Positions 13,352-14,901 of a stretch of 14,901 bases of DNA are shown in pieces; the stretch's first letter is position 1, and every line of letters starts with the position of its first letter. Below the pieces are notes generated by a model. The model was not told the origin of the DNA, made no database searches, and saw only the letters and a list, made by a program, of their open reading frames with translations. Where the stretch lies: contig JBIQID010000077.1 in assembly GCA_044508215.1 (NCBI GenBank), positions 1-14,901 on the forward strand, written 5' to 3'. A program made the translations under genes and the position numbers. The stretch comes from JAEZFI01 sp044508215 (GTDB lineage Bacteria > Actinomycetota > Acidimicrobiia > Acidimicrobiales > Microtrichaceae).

Positions 13352-14701
13352 CTACGCAGAGGCCTGGAGCAGCTCGGCCACCTGGAACGCCAGGTCGAGG
13401 CTCTGGCGGCCGTTGAGCCGGGGATCGCACATGGTCTCGTAGCGGAGTGGCAGGTCGCCGTCGCCGAACGACTCGCCGCCACCGAGGCACTCGGTGACGT
13501 CGTCGCTCGTCAGCTCGACGTGCAGGCCACCCGGCCACGTGCCCTCCTCGCGGTGGGCGGCGAAGAAGCCGGCGATCTCCGACATGATGTCGTCGAGGTG
13601 GCGGGTCTTGCGGCCCGACTCAGAGGTGAAGGTGTTGCCGTGCATCGGGTCGCACGCCCACACCACCGGGTGCCCGGCGTCGCGAGCGGCGGCCAGCAGC
13701 GGGCGCAGCTTTTCGGTGACGGCGTCCTTCCCCATGCGGCTGATCAGGGTGAGGCGGCCCGGGATCTTCGTGGGGTTGAGCTCCTCGCACAGCGCCAGGA
13801 CGTCCTCGGGCGTGGCGGTGGGGCCGATCTTGCAGCCGATGGGGTTGTGCACGCCCCGGAAGAACTCCACGTGGGCGCCGTCGAGCTCGCGGGTGCGCTC
13901 GCCGATCCAGATCATGTGCGCGGAGCAGTCGTAGAAGTCGCCGGTCAGGGAGTCCTCGCGGGTGAGCGCCTCCTCGTAGCCCAGGATGAGTGCCTCGTGG
14001 CTGGTGTAGACGTCGACCTGGTGGAGGTTCGGCACCGACTCGGTGTCGAGTCCGCACGCCGTCATGAAGCGCAGCGCCTGATCGATGCGGCGGGCCAGCT
14101 CCTCGTAGCGGGCGCCCTCGGCGGACTGCGCCACGAACTCCTGGTTCCAGGCGTGCACCCGGTGGAGGTCGGCGAACCCGCCCTTCGTGAACGCACGCAG
14201 CAGGTTCATGGTGGCGGCGCTCTGGTGGTAGGCCTGCTCGAGCCGGCGGGGGTCGGGGGTGCGCGCCTGGGCGTTGAACGCGATGTCGTTCACGATGTGG
14301 CCGCGGAACGACGGCAGCTCCTCGTCGCCGCGCACCTCGGTGCCGCTCGACCGGGGCTTCGCGTACTGGCCGGCGATGCGGCCCACCTTCACCACGGGGA
14401 CGCCGGCGGAGTACGTGAGCACCACGGCCATCTGCAGGATGAGGCGGAGCCGCTCGCGGATCGAGTTGGCGTTGAACGAGTCGAACGACTCGGCGCAGTC
14501 ACCGGCCTGGAGCAGGAACGCCTCACCGGCGGCGACGCGGGCGAGGTCCGCCTGGAGCGCCCGGGCCTCGCCGGCGAACACCAGCGGCGGATAGGCGGAG
14601 AGCGTCTTGAGGACCCGGTCGAGCTCGGCCGGGTCGGGCCACTCGGGCTGCTGTCCCGCCGGGCGCTCGCGCCAGGAGGTGGGGGTCCAGGAGGTGCTCA
14701 C
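13352..14701 (-). CDS. aroG: 3-deoxy-D-arabino-heptulosonate-7-phosphate synthase, class II
   Basis: Condenses phosphoenolpyruvate and erythrose 4-phosphate, the entry step of the shikimate pathway for aromatic amino acids; cytoplasmic and metal-dependent. The 449-aa length suits the class II (plant/mycobacterial) family. Seen: QAGDCAES (Cys69), QYAKPRSSGTE, GFADLHRVHAWN, TSHEALILGYEEALTR, RGVHNPIGCKIGP, LISRMG, CDPMHGNTF (His354), GLHVELTSDDVTECLGG (Glu396) and CDPRLNGRQSLDLAF (Asp426). Cys69, His354, Glu396 and Asp426 are placed like the metal ligands of the Mycobacterium tuberculosis enzyme. The GTG start has only a weak GAGAG ribosome site, but the family N-terminus SWRERPAGQQPEWPD begins a few residues later. 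A palindrome 36 nt upstream may be an operator. The tandem array begins right behind the stop. Confidence 0.97.
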   Translation of the reverse strand: MSTSWTPTSWRERPAGQQPEWPDPAELDRVLKTLSAYPPLVFAGEARALQADLARVAAGEAFLLQAGDCAESFDSFNANSIRERLRLILQMAVVLTYSAGVPVVKVGRIAGQYAKPRSSGTEVRGDEELPSFRGHIVNDIAFNAQARTPDPRRLEQAYHQSAATMNLLRAFTKGGFADLHRVHAWNQEFVAQSAEGARYEELARRIDQALRFMTACGLDTESVPNLHQVDVYTSHEALILGYEEALTREDSLTGDFYDCSAHMIWIGERTRELDGAHVEFFRGVHNPIGCKIGPTATPEDVLALCEELNPTKIPGRLTLISRMGKDAVTEKLRPLLAAARDAGHPVVWACDPMHGNTFTSESGRKTRHLDDIMSEIAGFFAAHREEGTWPGGLHVELTSDDVTECLGGGESFGDGDLPLRYETMCDPRLNGRQSLDLAFQVAELLQASA

Positions 14702-14736
14702 GGTGCAAGTCTCTCAGGGTCGAACGCGGCTTCCCA

Positions 14737-14754
14737 ACCGGTTCGTGAACCGGT
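14737..14754. promoter_or_regulatory. Perfect palindrome ACCGGTTC-GT-GAACCGGT upstream of the DAHP synthase gene
   Basis: Seen: two exact 8-bp arms around a 2-bp centre, 36 nt upstream of the GTG. The length and symmetry are typical of an operator for a dimeric repressor (TetR-, LacI- or GntR-like). It lies where it could overlap a promoter of the gene. No such regulator is encoded in the window. Chance is unlikely for 16 matched bases but not impossible in this GC-rich DNA. Confidence 0.55.
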
Positions 14755-14842
14755 CGGGTCGTCGCGGGGGTCTGGGACCGAGGCTCATCGGAGCGCTCGG
14801 AAGCTGGCTGCAGGGAGAGGGGAGTCGCCTGCGGACGGGGAC

Positions 14843-14901
14843 CTACGCAGCGCCGATGGTCTCGAGCTCGGCGAGGTGCGGTGACGACAGCGCGTGCTCC
14901 C
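14843..14901 (-). CDS. C-terminal end of an unidentified upstream gene (partial)
   Basis: Seen: a minus-strand frame open from the right edge reads EHALSSPHLAELETIGAA and ends at TAG (14843-14845). The composition is plausible for protein, and the location on the same strand as the DAHP synthase fits the local layout. The fragment is too short to identify and could be a chance open frame, so confidence is low. The remaining 14755-14842 shows no other signal. Confidence 0.35.
   Translation of the reverse strand, partial: EHALSSPHLAELETIGAA

Noticed and set aside
13077..13538. Small minus-strand protein across the tandem array
   Set aside because: It is Ser/Arg/Pro-rich low complexity produced by the repeat, overlaps the DAHP synthase C-terminus in another frame, and has no ribosome site.
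13520..14884. A 454-codon plus-strand frame opposite the DAHP synthase
   Set aside because: Same shadow effect; the minus-strand protein is unmistakable.

Overview
The window is a high-GC, gene-dense piece of a bacterial chromosome. Base composition, frequent GTG starts, starts that look leaderless, a class II DAHP synthase, a PaaX-type regulator and an ECF transporter whose two ATPases are fused together suggest an actinomycete, possibly of the class Acidimicrobiia. That placement is inference; no ribosomal marker is present.

Almost everything lies on the minus strand, so it is easiest to read from right to left. The right edge carries the last codons of an unidentified gene. Next comes the class II DAHP synthase (first step of the shikimate pathway), with a perfect 18-bp palindrome 36 nt upstream of its GTG. 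Right after its stop codon is a degenerate tandem array of about 39-bp units. Then follow a sulfite/nitrite reductase and cysH, two coupled genes for assimilatory sulfate reduction, behind a leader full of dyad symmetries.

A small plus-strand island follows (about 9.5-10.5 kb): an orphan Phd/YefM antitoxin and an exported ankyrin-repeat protein with unusual codon use and lower GC. It interrupts the otherwise uniform strand and looks acquired. Leftward of it is a tightly overlapping ECF vitamin-uptake operon: EcfT, a fused double ATPase, and an S component that may be for cobalamin. A PaaX-family regulator comes next, with a 12-bp perfect inverted repeat across its start region.

The left third holds a DUF2505 (SRPBCC-fold) protein, a large imperfect inverted repeat, a penicillin-acylase-family Ntn hydrolase without a signal peptide, an FGGY sugar kinase just downstream of it, and the start of an unidentified gene running off the left edge.

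No RNA genes, insertion sequences or CRISPR arrays were seen. The observations most worth a second look are: the duplicated Cys-X5-C/Cys-X3-C motif in both halves of the sulfite reductase; the tandem array behind the DAHP synthase gene; the 33-bp-arm inverted repeat between the DUF2505 and acylase genes; the inverted repeat over the PaaX start; and the antitoxin whose overlapping downstream ATG runs into a stop after four codons.
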